Below are positions 63,364 through 64,000 of a stretch of 64,000 bases of DNA, one piece after another. The stretch is from assembly GCF_014023125.1 (NCBI RefSeq), contig NZ_CP048914.1, positions 62,001 to 126,000 on the forward strand, given 5' to 3'. Within the stretch, counting starts at the first letter, position 1; each line of letters starts with the position of its first letter. The notes beneath the pieces are model-generated. The model ran no database searches. It saw only the letters and a list, made by a program, of their open reading frames with translations, and was not told the origin of the DNA. The DNA comes from Candidatus Xianfuyuplasma coldseepsis (GTDB lineage Bacteria > Bacillota_I > Bacilli_A > Izemoplasmatales > Izemoplasmataceae). The translations under genes were made by a program, and so were the position numbers.

Positions 63364-63939
63364 TTACAAGAAGTCTTCTCCGGGGAACCATCCACAAGGA
63401 ACCATTTCACCTTTTGCTTCATTTTGGAATACTTCCAATGTCCGCAATACTTCTTCCACATTACGTCCCCCTTCACCATGGTTGACATATGCCGCTTTCA
63501 AAATACCTTCTGGGTTAATGACAAATGTCCCGCGCCATGCAACCCCTTTTTCATCATCCAAGATACCGTATGCTTCACTGACTTCATGATTGTTATCGGA
63601 TGCGTGAATATGATTGAGACGTCCTAAACTACTGTGATCTTGCCATGCTAAGTGACTGTGGCAACTATCGGTTGACGCAGCAACCAATACAGCACCTTTT
63701 TCTTCGAATGTCTTGTTTAAAGCATTAAATTTTTGAATCTCTGTTGGACATACAAAGGTAAAATCAAGGGGATAGAAATAGAGTACTACCCATTTTCCTT
63801 GTTCCAATAAGTCATCGAGGTTGACTGTCCCAAAACGATCCAACCCTTCACCTTCCGGCATGATTGCTTCCATTTCAAATTTCGGTGCTGGTTTTCCAAC
63901 TTTTGCACCTGTTACGTAAAATTCATTATCAAATTTCAT
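63364..63939 (-). CDS. 2-Cys peroxiredoxin (AhpC/Prx1 type)
   Basis: 191 residues. Peroxidatic Cys in FYPLDFTFVCPTEIQKF; resolving Cys in KGEMVPCGWFPGEDFL at the C-terminus, as in typical 2-Cys enzymes. Reduces H2O2 and organic peroxides with a thiol donor. GGAGGAAGAAA precedes the ATG. No AhpF nearby, so a thioredoxin-type reductant is likely. Confidence 0.95.
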   Translation of the reverse strand: MKFDNEFYVTGAKVGKPAPKFEMEAIMPEGEGLDRFGTVNLDDLLEQGKWVVLYFYPLDFTFVCPTEIQKFNALNKTFEEKGAVLVAASTDSCHSHLAWQDHSSLGRLNHIHASDNNHEVSEAYGILDDEKGVAWRGTFVINPEGILKAAYVNHGEGGRNVEEVLRTLEVFQNEAKGEMVPCGWFPGEDFL

Positions 63940-64000
63940 TTTCTTCCTCCATAAATAGTTTCGTTTTTACCATAAATATTGTATCACATTTGGATACTTT

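Overview
The window reads as a chromosome segment of a free-living, anaerobic, low-GC bacterium on the Mollicutes side of the Firmicutes; an Izemoplasma-like organism fits best. This is inference from gene content: a six-subunit Rnf complex, PPDK-based glycolysis, [FeFe]-hydrogenase maturases, a secreted DNase, secreted pullulanase and sparse small regulators. TGA is used as a stop (for example at 17064 and 21152), so the code is the standard bacterial one and not the Mycoplasma code.

Layout. 1-13.1 kb: core and peripheral genes (secreted pullulanase, DUF819 permease, GDT1-type cation transporter, EF-G paralogue, MFS transporter, XRE regulator, endonuclease I, flavodoxin-ferredoxin). 13.1-26.85 kb: an accessory block with lower GC and much damage. 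It holds an FNR-like regulator with a putative di-iron repair protein, a P1B ATPase and a metallochaperone preceded by two perfect FNR boxes; an IS3 end fused to a broken XRE gene; a truncated DUF362 gene; an IS110 element whose leader looks like a bridge RNA; hydE and a truncated hydG joined to a serine-recombinase tail; a CDF exporter; a P-type ATPase with a C-terminal ArsR-like domain cut by a complete IS3 element. The block ends at tRNA-Ser/tRNA-Arg. 27-33 kb: acetyltransferase, CDGSH protein, ribokinase and nucleoside hydrolase, two diguanylate cyclases. 33.0-41.5 kb: four cargo segments separated by five copies of a repeat made of the last bases of tmRNA plus its terminator. 41.5-63.9 kb: ssrA, smpB, rnr, secG, glycolytic enzymes (eno, gpmI), a GH13 enzyme, a folate ECF S-component under a THF riboswitch, ung, ppdK, the rnf operon, a phosphosugar mutase and a peroxiredoxin.

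How the parts work together. Pullulanase, the GH13 enzyme, the phosphosugar mutase, Gpm, enolase and PPDK describe polysaccharide fermentation through PPi-linked glycolysis, with Rnf handling ferredoxin/NAD electrons and an ion gradient. Endonuclease I plus nucleoside hydrolase and ribokinase suggest use of external DNA. The most unusual structure is the cassette array behind ssrA: near-identical 30-bp sites, a shared element-side end, unrelated cargo (mostly exported proteins) and no integrase. The sites decay with distance from ssrA, as expected for stepwise insertion.
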